A stretch of 13,277 bases of DNA from Dichotomocladium elegans (lineage: Eukaryota; Mucoromycota; Mucoromycetes; Mucorales; Lichtheimiaceae), in contig JAIXMN010000105.1 of NCBI GenBank assembly GCA_025716815.1, forward strand, positions 1-13,277, read 5' to 3'. A model generated the notes under the pieces. The model made no database searches. It saw only the letters and a list, made by a program, of their open reading frames with translations, and was not told the DNA's origin. The position numbers were made by a program, and so were the translations under genes. This document shows, one piece after another, positions 6,375 to 13,277 of the stretch. The stretch's first letter is position 1; each line of letters opens with the position of its first letter.

Positions 6375-6600
6375 GATTAATTTTAGAGATACAAGTATTA
6401 AACCGAGTAATAATTCATATAAATATAGTTATGTATTCTTACCGGTTGTATCCTTTTCACCCGAATTTAAAATGATAACCTAATAATTAGGATTAATAGT
6501 ATCATTTAGATCTGGTGAAAAGGATACAACCGGTAAGAATACATAACTATATTTATATGAATTATTACTCGGTTTAATACTTGTATCTCTAAAATTAATC
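6375..6600. other. Intergenic region between the two cob stops (palindrome tip)
   Basis: 226 AT-rich bases separate the two convergent cob stop codons: 87 bases of each arm and the 52-base centre. No tRNA, ORF or gene remnant is visible. As RNA or single-stranded DNA, the 87-base arms form a perfect stem that continues the whole palindrome. Confidence 0.9.
6462..6513. other. 52-nt asymmetric centre of the palindrome
   Basis: The perfect arms stop at a CACC/GGTG pair (6461/6514) and do not resume at full length inside. The centre has its own smaller dyad: AAATGATA at 6470-6477 pairs with TATCATTT at 6500-6507. This inner dyad is offset by one base from the axis of the arms, with 8 unpaired bases on the left and 6 on the right. 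Inside it is a short CCTAAT-A-ATTAGG dyad (6479-6491). The structure could be the tip of a closed hairpin end or a small single-copy spacer between inverted repeats. No ORF or tRNA is visible. Confidence 0.85.
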
Positions 6601-6950
6601 TTAGAGTCGATCTACTGATGACGAATTATTTAAATCCATCAGTGTATTTTCGATAATACCAATAGCTGGAACTAATACAAGGAACCAAGCAAAGTAGAAC
6701 CCTGTCGCAAATTGTCCCAGGCTAATGAATGGCTCTTCTACGTGTTGACCACCACACCATAGTAAGATTAAGAAATCTACTACTAGTAACCAGAAAGAGA
6801 ATTTCATTAATGGTCGGAATGCTGAACCTCTAACTCTTGAAGTATCTAATACTGGCATAGCTAGAAGAATTAATAGAGAACCAAACATAGCAATTACTCC
6901 TCCTAATTTATCAGGAATTGATCGTAGAATTGCATAGAACGGTAGAAGAT
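6601..6950 (-). CDS. cob: cob terminal exon, 350 nt with stop, right copy
   Basis: Inverted duplicate of 6025-6374 with identical translation, ending in TTA (TAA on the minus strand) at 6601-6603. It carries the three C-terminal membrane helices and the tail SSSVDRL. It converges on the left cob copy, the two stops being 226 bases apart. This copy belongs to the arm that continues beyond the window toward the 5' end of cob. Confidence 0.95.
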
Positions 6951-7605
6951 CTTCACTTAATTGATTTAATCTATTTTGTAATACATCGAAGGATGCATAT
7001 GATGTTTTACTTCTCAACTGAATCATTGATTCAGCCTTTAAATAAATTCTTGGTTTATTTTTAGGTGTATGAACAGAACACTTTAATCCAAATTTATTGG
7101 ATAATGTATCAGTAAGTCTTTTAATGTCTTCTTCAGAAAAAGCATATACATTTAGGTGAACACCTTTTCCTTGTTTAGATCCATCATCCATAATTCAATG
7201 AGCTAAACTAATATCTGTTAATAATTCATTAATATTAACAGGTACAATTTTTTTCCCATTTGGATAAAAAGATTCTCTAAAAACATTAAAACAAGCCCCG
7301 GGGCGGGCGCGACAGTGCCGCCGCCCCGGGGAAGGTAAAGCCATCGTAGCAAAAGACAATGATTGATAAACTTTTCCATATCTTTTGTCTGTCCAAGTTT
7401 TTAAATATGATTTCATATCAGCTGTACAGTATGGCTCAAATAATTTAAACACAAATTCATAATAAGCAGGCCCCGGGGGCGCTGTCGCCGCCCCGGGTTT
7501 GTGATCTACAGATGTTTGAGCAAACATAAATCTGCTATTAGCTGTTGAAGATCTTTTTTGAAGATGACCATCTCCAAGTAAAATACCAATAAGTGCTTGA
7601 GAAGG
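6951..7605 (-). CDS. LAGLIDADG_2 homing endonuclease of intron e (right copy)
   Basis: Same open frame as 5370-6024: first motif [13 protein letters not shown]-encoded Trp at 7195-7197 before IMDDG, and in-frame runs into the cob terminal exon. The probable +1 frameshift that separates the FYSTSTKGKKRLSREERQ N-terminus (about 7622-7675) is present here too. The break is therefore shared by both arms and is not a local read error of one arm, unless both arms were built from the same reads. Confidence 0.72.
7296..7331. repeat. GC cluster 2, right copy
   Basis: Inverted duplicate of 5644-5679, with CCCCGGGG at both ends and core GCGACAGTGCC readable on the plus strand here. Confidence 0.85.
7469..7497. 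repeat. GC cluster 1, right copy
   Basis: Inverted duplicate of 5478-5506; the core GCGACAGCGCC is on the minus strand here. Confidence 0.85.
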
Positions 7606-7889
7606 AAGACAACTTGATAAGTTGTCTTTCTTCTCTTGACAATCTTTTTTTACCTTTTGTCGAAGTACTATAAAAACAAATTGTACAAAGAAGATCCCGG
7701 ATCCAATTAAGTTTGGATTGTATCTTTGTAGATTTATATCTACATCTCGCGTGCAATCTCTGAAGTCAAATTTATAATTTTTACTTGCTTGTAGCCTTTC
7801 TCGATCGAGTTGTTACTTTAAAGTATCGATGCGATAATGGGAAGGATTTCCAAGCATATAGCGAGATTTTTAAAGAGAGGCATCTTTTA

Positions 7890-7953
7890 ACCACTCAGGT
7901 ACAATAGATGCAGGAGTTTGCATTGGATTAGCTGGAATATAATTATCAGGATG
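7890..7953 (-). CDS. cob: cob exon, 64 nt (HPDNYIPANPMQTPASIVPEW), right copy
   Basis: Inverted duplicate of 5022-5085. Encodes the segment leading into the PEWY Qo-site motif, with intron d upstream (higher coordinates) and intron e downstream. Confidence 0.94.
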
Positions 7954-8930
7954 CGTTTAGTGGACTATATCTTTTTCCGATTTTTAAAGATCTTAATTAA
8001 GTTATCAATTCTATCTTTGAGAGGATGATTTTTTAAATGATAACCTCTTTCAATAAATAAAACTAATCTTCTTATTGTAATGAAGTCCGGATGTTTTATT
8101 GTTTTTAATGGATATTTTTCAAAATATGTAAGCATTGTTTTAATTCCTTGTAAATCTGTAATGACATAATTATAGCCATTCCAACTTTTATCATAGTAAA
8201 TATTACCGACTCCAAATTCTTTTTGAATTTCTTCTAAAATATCTTTAGATTTTTGACCCACACTAATTGTTAAAGTATAATTATTTCTAATACTAAAATA
8301 ACCTTCAGCATCAAAAAATCCAGTAAACCAACTATTATTTTTACTAATTTTATTAGTAATAATTGGTTCAATGTTTAATTTATTACAAACTTTAACTAAT
8401 TGTACGTGTTTTGAGTAAGTTAATAATTTACCATTAATAGAATTAATAACATCTGTTACATATAATTTTTTGGACACTCTCCATCTATAAGCTTTAACTT
8501 TACTTCTTTTTAAAACAGACCCATGGAATCTTTGTTTAATTTTGTATAAAGTTTTAACATCTTCTTCACCCAAAGTAATTTCACATACTTGAGCATTGCT
8601 TTTATATACTGAGAGTGTTCCATCTCCATCGATTAGTCCGGCTAACCAATAATTAAAATCTTCATCTTTATCTGAACCATTAGTGTCTTTTGTATTAGAC
8701 TTTGGCAAGATTAAATCGGAAATATCGCGTGTAGTCTCTGAGGATCCCATCGTAGTATAAACATTTCGTTGGTTTCCTGCTGATTGGTCTACAATATTAT
8801 AGATTTTAACTGAAAAGGGCACTAAAATTGCACTTACATTTCGAGTACTAATAATATCTAAACTGTCCCAGCATACAGCGATATCATAATTCAACAAATT
8901 ACTTTGTTGAACGGCCATCCCTGAAGTTTG
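7954..8930 (-). mobile_element. Group I intron d of cob (right arm)
   Basis: Mirror copy of 4045-5021 with the Q, R and S core elements at corresponding places (S near 7962-7973, R near 8731-8744, Q near 8772-8784). The insertion lies between the Gly and His codons of K-L-G-H-P-D. Confidence 0.9.
7965..8930 (-). CDS. LAGLIDADG homing endonuclease/maturase of intron d (right copy)
   Basis: Identical in translation to 4045-5010 and likewise continuous with the preceding cob exon (in-exon ATG at 9101). Motifs LAGLIDGDG (8619-8645) and FTGFFDAEG (8301-8327) are intact. This is the only HE in the arm with an undamaged two-motif LAGLIDADG_1 structure, so it is the best candidate for an active maturase or endonuclease. 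Confidence 0.9.
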   Translation of the reverse strand, partial: QTSGMAVQQSNLLNYDIAVCWDSLDIISTRNVSAILVPFSVKIYNIVDQSAGNQRNVYTTMGSSETTRDISDLILPKSNTKDTNGSDKDEDFNYWLAGLIDGDGTLSVYKSNAQVCEITLGEEDVKTLYKIKQRFHGSVLKRSKVKAYRWRVSKKLYVTDVINSINGKLLTYSKHVQLVKVCNKLNIEPIITNKISKNNSWFTGFFDAEGYFSIRNNYTLTISVGQKSKDILEEIQKEFGVGNIYYDKSWNGYNYVITDLQGIKTMLTYFEKYPLKTIKHPDFITIRRLVLFIERGYHLKNHPLKDRIDNLIKIFKNRKKI

Positions 8931-9196
8931 ACCAAGTTTATTTGGAGCATAGAATAAGAATAATGCTAATACTAAGAAGAATAAGAAAATAGTTACTAGA
9001 TCTTTAAATGAATAATAAGGATGCATATAAATTCTATCAGCATTTGCTGTAATTCCTAATGGATTACTTGATCCATGTTCGTGTAATGTAATTAAATGCA
9101 TTACTGCTAAAGCTGCTAAGATGAATGGTAATAAGTAGTGAAGACTGAAGAATCGGTTTAGAGTAGCGTTATCTACACTGAAACCTCCCCAGATGA
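8931..9196 (-). CDS. cob: cob exon, 266 nt, transmembrane helices E-F region, right copy
   Basis: Inverted duplicate of 3779-4044. It carries the SLHYLLPF and LHEHGSSNP haem-ligand histidines and two membrane helices. It begins within the Phe codon split by intron c and ends on the Gly codon before intron d. Confidence 0.95.
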
Positions 9197-9500
9197 CAAT
9201 TTTTATTATCGATACAGCATTTAACTGTATCTTCTGACCGTCACCGGTCAGTTTAGACTATGTCATCGACCATTTCTAACTTAAATTTATTTTAATATTA
9301 AGTTGACTATGTCGTTGGGCACTCGTGTCCGGCTTATTGCTAGTACAGCTCACCGATTAGTCGTTGAACGTTCGTATATCCTTAAAGTACTGATATACGC
9401 TTCGCTGCAAATTGTCTCTAAATTAGAGATTTCCTTGCAATTCACCCAATTTGCTATTAAACTATTAAGTTTAATGGAGCTCATAACGTCTTTAGATATT
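9197..9500 (-). ncRNA. Ribozyme core of intron c, right copy
   Basis: Inverted duplicate of 3475-3778, with the R element (ACGACTAATCGG) near 9353-9368 and two TAGTC candidates for the partner strand of P7. A 77-codon open frame on the opposite strand here is an accident of the structured RNA sequence. Confidence 0.8.
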
Positions 9501-9550
9501 TTATTAATTTTATTTTTTACTATTTTATTTATTTAATGTCGATATTACAA

Positions 9551-9841
9551 TTAAGGTAGTTTCACATTTTTATATCGTGAACTTTCTTTAATTTTTTCAA
9601 TCCAATTATTATATTGTGTTAATTTATAACCAACAAGAGGATGTAAATTAGAAAAAGAGAAAAAATTTACTACTCTTTGAATATCTTTAACAGAACTAAC
9701 TGCAAATTTATCATAATTCCCTGAAGTATCAATATTAACTTTTGTATTAAAAATAATTTTAAATGCTTCAAATAGCAATTTATGTGTTCTTTGTTTTAAT
9801 GAAAAACAAATATCATTATTATTTTTAATAAAAAATGATCC
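9551..9841 (-). pseudogene. Stranded C-half of the resident intron c HE (right copy)
   Basis: Inverted duplicate of 3134-3424, from GSFFIKNNND to SSRYKNVKLP and stop. It lies 33 bases after the stop of the chimeric HE and in the same frame as the N-half, as expected of a clean insertion. Confidence 0.85.
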
Positions 9842-10729
9842 GAATTAAAAATTTAGTTTATCCAGATAATAAAATTATTTATTATTTAACCCCAATTTAT
9901 ATAACATTGAATTATGCATATATGGCATAACAAGGTTTCGTAAAATTCCTATTGATTTAGCTCGAATAGTAATTCTAGGTTGAGTAGGTGTATGAAATCT
10001 TAAAATACAATCAATATTATATCGAATTTTAAGAACATTAATTAGTTTTGTAACATCTTCAACTTTATATGAATCAGTACAAATAATTAATCCATGAGAT
10101 CTGGCTACTCCATCACCTTGAATCCAATGAGCTAAAGCCACTGGAGTTAGTAAATCATAAATATTTTCTGGAATAATTTTTACTTCATTTACATAGAATA
10201 AACTATGCATTTTAGTAAAACAAGGTAATACACGTGTATGTAAATTAATAGCAACACTTGTTTTATTTAAACGTTTACTAAATTTTAAAGTCGGTACTTT
10301 TGTACAATAATGTGATAGTAAATTAAACACATACCAAAAATATGGAAAATGATCTAAAGATTGTTTAAATTGTAATTGAGCATTCCAATGAGGTTTACCT
10401 TTGTTAAACCAACCATCAGAAAGAATTAATCCAACAACAATACCTTGATAATATGGAGGTAATGTAATTGTATTATTAATTAATTTAGTAAATTTAGGAT
10501 AACCAACATTTGATGTTAAATTATCTCCAAATTTAACACATGCTCTACAATTATTATTTATTGTATTAGTTGAATAAGCTCTAAAGGCACCGCCTTTTGC
10601 TAATTGAGGCTTAGACAAGCTCCAAGCCCTCATGGAGCTAGTATAATTTTTATTAAAACTTTTAACTAATTTAGATAAATTTTTAGATAACATATTTTTA
10701 GAACATTTTAATTTAAGTGATCTATTTGA
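9842..10729 (-). mobile_element. HE gene inserted inside another HE gene (right copy)
   Basis: Inverted duplicate of 2246-3133. Ends are uncertain by a few bases. The insert interrupts the second LAGLIDADG motif of the resident gene after GFTIA and carries its own LAGLIDADG_2 enzyme. Confidence 0.75.
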
Positions 10730-11307
10730 AGCTATTGTAAATCCTACAATCCAGTTAGGGAAGAAATCTAATTTACAATAATCTTCTGCAGTTTTAGGTA
10801 AATTATTACATACAGAAAATTCGTTAGGTAGTTCAGAATATTTTTTAATATTATTCTGAAGAATAAACATTGCTTTATCAAATTGAGCTCGTCGTGTATC
10901 CGTTAAAAAGTATAAATTATGATAAACTAACAGAGGAAATACAATTGTTTGTAAATTTGTTCTCGAAATTGTTAATTTAACTAAATTTAATTTAGGATAT
11001 TTATTAACTCGACCAACTTTAAGTACAGAATGAATATAATTAATTAAATCTAAATCTCTAATATCTAAAGAAAGGATAAGATCAATTCTAATATAATTCT
11101 TTGGTGTTTTAGTAATAGCAATATAACCATCACCATCAATTAAACCAACAAACATAGATAAAAAGTTATGTGGAACTTTTAACATATCCAATTTTTCTTT
11201 ATCTGATTGAAGTTTAATTTTATGTAAAGCTTTGCTGTTTACAATACCAATAATAGGTAAATAACTCATAGTAGTAAAATTATTAAAATTATTATCTAAA
11301 TTTCCGA
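9875..11307 (-). CDS. Chimeric HE: resident N-half fused to invading LAGLIDADG enzyme (right copy)
   Basis: Identical in translation to 1668-3100 and continuous with the preceding 61-nt cob exon. It includes the resident motif FVGLIDGDG, the truncated NWIVGFTIA, the linker with a GC-richer hairpin element, and the complete second enzyme (IVVGLILSDGW and LAHWIQGDG). The TGG in LAHW contrasts with the TGA used at the matching position in the intron b and e enzymes. Confidence 0.85.
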
Positions 11308-11368
11308 ACTCTACAAGATCTTTACCGATCCAAGGGATAGCAGAAAGTAAGTTAGTAATTACTGTTGC
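11308..11368 (-). CDS. cob: cob exon, 61 nt (ATVITNLLSAIPWIGKDLVE), right copy
   Basis: Inverted duplicate of 1607-1667. Conserved cytochrome b block between introns b and c; its last base is the first of the split Phe codon. Confidence 0.92.
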
Positions 11369-11719
11369 CTTAATCTTTAAAGTAAATAAATCCAAAATGG
11401 ATACTTTTTTATATACTTTCCTGTACTTTATTCCCTATTAAGGAGTTACATAAAGCCTTGAGCACTACTATTTATTATTAAGTAGTGAAGATCTCGACTG
11501 TACATTAAGCACCATTTCAGGTACCCATCAGTGACCCAGTCTGTAGCGATGGTACACACCACCGACGGTCTATAAACAAAAGTTATTCATTTGACCGTTT
11601 TCACTGATATCGCCAGAGATAATTAATCTCCAAGATCGTTGTCACGATCTTCTGTTATATAATAACTATTTTTCTGTGTAGATTACATAGTTAAAATAAC
11701 AGGACTATAGTTGATTTAA
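11369..11719 (-). ncRNA. Ribozyme core of intron b, right copy
   Basis: Inverted duplicate of 1256-1606. Candidate P7 strands GACTG and CAGTC are present on the minus strand near 11537-11541 and 11496-11500. Confidence 0.7.
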
Positions 11720-12415
11720 TTAATAACCATTTAATTTATAATACATTGAAGGAACCATATATGGTTTTACTAATTTAGATAAAGTATCCATTGAACTTTT
11801 TGGAAAATAAATGATATATTGATTAGGTACACCTGCTGAATGAGGTTTTGGATTAAGTTTATATTTATCATTTAATACTCTACATAAAAATTCAACTTCT
11901 TGAAGAGTAAAACTATTCGTTGCAATTTTTAATCCAGCTGAAGCTTTACCTCCATCATCTTGGATTCAAACAGCTAAAGCTAAAGGTGTTAAATATTCAC
12001 CAATATTATTAGGAACAGTTTTAACTCCGTTTTGATAAAATAATTCTCTAATCCAATCAAAACTAGTGAAAGTAAAAGTTCTAAATCTATATAAATATCT
12101 AACTTTACCTTTTTTACTCAATCTAGTAGAAACTTTAAGTTTAATATCTGAACAATAACCTCTTTCTACAAAAAATTTATGGAACCATACTAAATATTCC
12201 ATATTAGATTCTTCTTGTTGGAAAGTAAATCTAGTTCCTTCACCATGTTTTTCTGCATAACTGTCACCAAGAATTGATCCTATAATTACAGAAAGAACAT
12301 CTTGATTATGTGGGCCAATTCTTTTTTGTGCTCTAGTTTTTGGTTTAATAAATGGTAATGTATTTAATGAAATTAATAAATGATTATCTAAATCAACCAT
12401 TTGGGGCACAAAGCT
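11720..12415 (-). CDS. LAGLIDADG homing endonuclease of intron b (right copy)
   Basis: Inverted duplicate of 560-1255, reading on from the 18-nt micro-exon. It requires TGA at 11966-11968 as Trp to reach the second motif IQDDGG and the stop at 11720-11722. The first motif is IIGSILGD (12263-12286). Confidence 0.88.
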
Positions 12416-12433
12416 ACCCCATAGAGACATTTG
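12416..12433 (-). CDS. cob: cob micro-exon (QMSLWG), right copy
   Basis: Inverted duplicate of 542-559, between intron a (ending in G at 12434 on the minus strand) and intron b. Confidence 0.88.
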
Positions 12434-12461
12434 CATATTATTTCATAATGCCTAATACTAA

Positions 12462-13121
12462 TTATTTATTGGCGTGTACTTTATATTTTATAGAAGAATG
12501 GATATATGGTAGTACTAATTTACGTACTGTAGGTAAATTAGATGCAGGAATATAAAGAATATAATTATTATATTTTGACCAAATATTGGTTTTAATCTTA
12601 AATTTATTAAGAAGAACAAATTGTAATAATTCTACATCTTTTTTAGTATAACTATTAGTATGAATAATTATACCTGATTTATGATATCCTCCATCATCCA
12701 TAATCCAATATGCTAAACCTCTAGGTGTTAAATAATCTGCAATATTAGGTGGTACAATTTTTTTACCTTCAGGATAAAAAATATTTCTAAACCAAGTATA
12801 TTTAGCCGATGTTCGAGTTCTAAATCTTAATACTAAATGTTTACCACCTTTACCATCTCCAATTTTAAATGGAATTGGTGCTGTTGTAGAAACTAGCCCC
12901 CAAAATAAAAATTGAAAATAAATAAAGTACAGATAACTTGCATGATTGAATCCTTGTTTAAATTCAATTCTTGCACTGTTACCTCGTTTTTCTACAGATG
13001 CATCACCTAGTAAAGAACCAATAATTAAATCCACAATTTTTTGTGGTAGTTTAGGCGCCCCATTAGAGATAATTACAGGAGTAATAGCAGAATATAATAA
13101 ATATTCTGCAGAATATTGCTT
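12462..13121 (-). CDS. LAGLIDADG_2 homing endonuclease of intron a
   Basis: Open frame of 219 codons from after a TAA (13122-13124) to TAA at 12462-12464. Both motifs are present, DLIIGSLLGD (13004-13033) and LAYWIMDDGG. The C-terminus VLPYIHSSIKYKVHANK matches the family tail. There is no in-frame ATG before the first motif. The true start may be the GTG at 13032-13034 or an upstream codon in the stretch ITPVIISNGAPKLPQKI, which looks like genuine HE sequence because a similar short Pro-containing lead-in precedes the first motif in related enzymes. The stop at 13122 shows it is not fused to the upstream exon in this frame. It uses TGG at the conserved Trp before IMDDGG. Confidence 0.85.
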   Translation of the reverse strand, partial: KQYSAEYLLYSAITPVIISNGAPKLPQKIVDLIIGSLLGDASVEKRGNSARIEFKQGFNHASYLYFIYFQFLFWGLVSTTAPIPFKIGDGKGGKHLVLRFRTRTSAKYTWFRNIFYPEGKKIVPPNIADYLTPRGLAYWIMDDGGYHKSGIIIHTNSYTKKDVELLQFVLLNKFKIKTNIWSKYNNYILYIPASNLPTVRKLVLPYIHSSIKYKVHANK

Positions 13122-13138
13122 TTATCCTGATCTCAATA

Positions 13139-13277
13139 GGAGTCAAATTGATAAAATGGACTTTCTCTTAACCATTTATTAAAATGGTTATCACATATAG
13201 TCTCTGAGGAATTATAATGTTTCCTGCTGATAACTCACTTTATACACTTAAAATTATTACTTAGAAAGTATTTAAGT
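13139..13277 (-). ncRNA. Ribozyme core of intron a (partial)
   Basis: On the minus strand, in order: ATCAGCAGGAAAC (Q-like, 13219-13231), TCCTCAGAGACTATA (R, 13196-13210), a hairpin ACCATTTTAATAAATGGT (13171-13188, P8-like), and TAAGAGAAAGTCC (S-like, 13158-13170). R and S strands can form P7 through GACT and AGTC. Q and R are the same sequences as in intron d. Confidence 0.78.

Larger units (their letters stand above)
1..6461. repeat. Left arm of giant inverted repeat
   Basis: This arm is the reverse complement of 6514-12982. Position x pairs with 12975-x over 405-6461. All reading frames there translate identically in both arms, including ribozyme regions, GC clusters and the frameshift in intron e. 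From base 404 outward the left arm lacks 8 bases relative to the right, so base 1 pairs with 12982. The arm holds the cob 3' region with introns a (3' part) to e, reading rightward toward the centre. It is still homologous at base 1, so the true arm length is not defined by this window. Confidence 0.97.
6951..7889 (-). mobile_element. Group I intron e of cob (right arm)
   Basis: Mirror copy of 5086-6024, with the same insertion within the Tyr codon of PEWY, the same HE frame with TGA-Trp and the same two GC clusters. The final G is at position 6951 on the minus strand. Confidence 0.8.
9197..11307 (-). mobile_element. Group I intron c of cob with nested HE insertion (right arm)
   Basis: Mirror copy of 1668-3778, with the same order of resident N-half, invading gene, resident C-half and ribozyme core. 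The final G of the intron is position 9197 on the minus strand. Confidence 0.88.
11369..12415 (-). mobile_element. Group I intron b of cob (right arm)
   Basis: Mirror copy of 560-1606. The same perfect P1 pairing is present: exon TGGGGT (12416-12421 on the minus strand) with intron GCCCCA (12402-12407). Confidence 0.88.
6514..12982. repeat. Right arm of giant inverted repeat
   Basis: Mirror image of 1-6461, reading leftward toward the centre. It carries the better-quality copy of intron a, whose HE frame is intact here but broken by small deletions in the left arm. Beyond 12982 the window continues 295 bases with no left-arm counterpart, only because the window starts there. Confidence 0.97.
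12434..13277 (-). mobile_element. Group I intron a of cob (right arm, 5' end outside window)
   Basis: Contains the ribozyme core (13139-13277) followed by the HE gene and a 28-base tail to the final G at 12434. The 5' splice site and the preceding cob exon, expected to end in a Gly codon before QMSLWG, are beyond 13277. Arrangement differs from introns b and c: here the core is compact and the ORF lies after it. Confidence 0.82.

Noticed and set aside
6375..6600. tRNA, origin or bidirectional terminator between the convergent cob genes
   Set aside because: No cloverleaf or known mitochondrial origin motif is seen; the hairpin is only the tip of the overall palindrome.
1..13277. CRISPR array, prokaryotic operon or phage region
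   Set aside because: The content is mitochondrial cob with group I introns; no direct repeat array or bacterial gene is present.

Overview
The window is fungal mitochondrial DNA. It is AT-rich, it encodes the 3' two thirds of apocytochrome b (cob) split by group I introns, and every intron carries a LAGLIDADG homing-endonuclease (HE) reading frame. Two HE frames need UGA read as Trp, and CUN is read as Leu in conserved cob positions, which fits translation table 4 (mould mitochondrial). I cannot name the species. The C-terminal cob exon is clearly fungal but not Saccharomyces-like.

The whole window is one very large palindrome. Bases 1-6461 are repeated in inverted orientation at 6514-12982, around a 52-base centre (6462-6513) that is not a continuation of the arms. 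Position x of the left arm pairs with 12975-x for x above about 405. The outermost left 404 bases lack 8 bases (six small deletions, mostly in A or T runs) relative to the right copy. The right end runs 295 bases past the repeat, into the ribozyme core of the first intron.

Each arm reads toward the centre with the same order: intron a (partial) - 18-nt cob micro-exon - intron b - 61-nt exon - intron c - 266-nt exon - intron d - 64-nt exon - intron e - 350-nt terminal exon with stop. The five exons join in frame into 252 codons plus stop; roughly 137 N-terminal codons lie outside the window. The two cob copies are therefore tail-to-tail. The left copy is cut at base 1 and the right copy continues past 13277.

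The introns use different ORF architectures. In b and c the HE frame is fused to the upstream exon and the ribozyme core follows it. In d the frame is fused to the upstream exon and translated through part of the core. In a the core precedes the ORF, which has no ATG. In e the frame runs into the downstream cob exon and carries two GC clusters. The most notable element is in intron c: a second, different LAGLIDADG gene has inserted into the resident HE gene exactly at its second catalytic motif. It is fused in frame to the resident N-half and leaves the C-half stranded downstream.

Main uncertainty: the palindrome may be a real inverted repeat, a covalently closed hairpin telomere of a linear mitochondrial chromosome read through by a long read, or a fold-back assembly artefact. 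The sequence alone does not settle this.
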